Shown: positions 5,547 to 5,770 of the stretch, piece by piece | Layout: every line of letters starts with the position of its first letter | How positions within the stretch are numbered: position 1 is the stretch's first letter | Source of the DNA: an uncultured Kroppenstedtia sp. | GTDB lineage: Bacteria; Bacillota; Bacilli; Thermoactinomycetales; DSM-45169 | Assembly (NCBI GenBank): GCA_959600065.1 | Contig: CAUGKZ010000128.1 | Span: 1 to 5,770, forward strand | Direction of reading: 5' to 3' | Length of the DNA stretch: 5,770 nt | The notes under the pieces: generated by a model | What the model was told of the DNA's origin: nothing | The model's database searches: none | The model's input: the letters and a program-made list of their open reading frames with translations, nothing else | Made by a program: the position numbers and the translations under genes

Positions 5547-5611
5547 CAAAAAACCACCTCGGTAAAATTTGATTTCTGTCCCAATCGCTCATCCTCTTCA
5601 CTCATTCCCAT
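5546..5611 (-). other. Possible 21-codon leader ORF overlapping the czrA start
   Basis: In the czrA leader an ATG at 5611 opens a 21-codon frame ([21 protein letters not shown]) whose TGA overlaps the czrA ATG by one base (TGATG). The GAGGTGG site for czrA lies inside its last codons, an arrangement that permits translational coupling. The upstream ribosome binding site is weak (GGA four bases before the ATG). The resemblance of its MSEEDER to the czrA N-terminus MSEEKKDEQ may be chance. Translation is unproven and I do not count it as a gene. Confidence 0.2.
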
Positions 5612-5668
5612 GATTCCAAACTACATCATCCGGTTCATAGAAAAATCTTGAACAAGCATTCACTCCCC

Positions 5669-5692
5669 ATATATGAACATATAATCATATAT
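5669..5692. promoter_or_regulatory. CzrA operator
   Basis: A 24-bp palindrome has perfect 8-bp arms ATATATGA (5669-5676) and TCATATAT (5685-5692) around an 8-bp centre. Read as TGAA-N6-ATCA it differs by one base from the TGAA-N6-TTCA core common to ArsR/SmtB operators. It lies just downstream of the -10 box and covers the predicted transcription start near 5687, so bound CzrA would block the czrA-czcD promoter until metal is bound. Confidence 0.8.
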
Positions 5693-5693
5693 T

Positions 5694-5723
5694 ATGATAA
5701 CTGAAAGTGGACTCCATTGTCAA
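5694..5723 (-). promoter_or_regulatory. Sigma-A promoter of czrA-czcD
   Basis: A perfect -35 box TTGACA (5723-5718) and a -10 box TATCAT (5699-5694, five of six) are separated by 18 bp on the minus strand. The predicted start near 5687 leaves a leader of about 140 nt before czrA. No second promoter is seen in the 16-bp gap before czcD, so both genes should share this transcript. Confidence 0.78.
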
Positions 5724-5770
5724 TGCATGAATTTGCAGAAATGAATAGACCCGACCAGGGCTGTTGATTA

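Noticed and set aside
5547..5549. TTG start codon for czrA, one codon upstream of the ATG
   Set aside because: The spacing from GAGGTGG would be only four bases, and the adjacent ATG has ideal spacing of seven.
5463..5651. 62-residue plus-strand frame opposite czrA and its leader
   Set aside because: It is antisense to czrA and its leader, with no ribosome binding site or recognisable domain.
1..5770. Mobile element, CRISPR array, toxin-antitoxin or defence system
   Set aside because: There is no transposase or integrase, no regularly spaced repeats, no terminal inverted repeats and no nuclease-like gene; every sizeable gene fits sugar uptake or metal efflux.

Overview
The window reads as a piece of a low- to mid-GC Bacillota (Bacillales-type) chromosome. 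The evidence is strong AGGAGG-type ribosome binding sites, near-consensus sigma-A promoters, a lipoprotein signal peptide on the sugar-binding protein, and close resemblance of the repressor to Bacillus XylR and of the metal genes to Bacillus/Staphylococcus CzrA-CzcD. The genus cannot be fixed from this sequence; a Thermoactinomycetaceae- or Alicyclobacillus-like bacterium is only a guess.

Region 1 (1-2553, minus strand) is a D-xylose-type ABC uptake operon in the order binding protein (xylF), single-domain ATPase (xylG), permease (xylH). The permease runs off the left edge, so only its first ~210 residues are present. A strong hairpin sits between xylF and xylG. It could limit expression of the ATPase and permease relative to the binding protein.

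Region 2 (2554-2927) is a 374-bp divergent control region between the transport operon and xylR. Two sigma-A promoters lie back to back, with -35 boxes that overlap almost completely on opposite strands (TTGTCA on plus, TTGACA on minus). A large imperfect palindrome with CTTTGTT/AACAAAG arms, the probable XylR operator, is centred exactly on them. One repressor dimer or one RNA polymerase there would affect both transcripts. xylF has a leader of ~215 nt and xylR one of ~90 nt.

Region 3 (2928-4112, plus strand) is xylR, a full-length ROK-family repressor expected to release DNA when it binds xylose.

Region 4 (4113-4240) is a short convergent intergenic segment holding a perfect 9-bp hairpin without a clear U-tract on either strand.

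Region 5 (4241-5770, minus strand) is an independent zinc/cobalt homeostasis operon. A czrA-type ArsR/SmtB sensor with the complete alpha-5 metal site is followed 16 bp later by a CzcD-type cation diffusion facilitator with the H-D-H-D transport site and His-rich tails. Upstream lie a TTGACA/TATCAT promoter and, over the start site, an ATATATGA-N8-TCATATAT operator typical of this regulator family. Metal binding should release the sensor and switch on its own gene and the exporter. The last ~45 bases (5724-5770) show nothing I can assign.

The two operons look functionally unrelated and merely adjacent. I see no mobile element, CRISPR array, RNA gene or defence system, and no convincing new multi-gene system. 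The most interesting features are the regulatory architectures.
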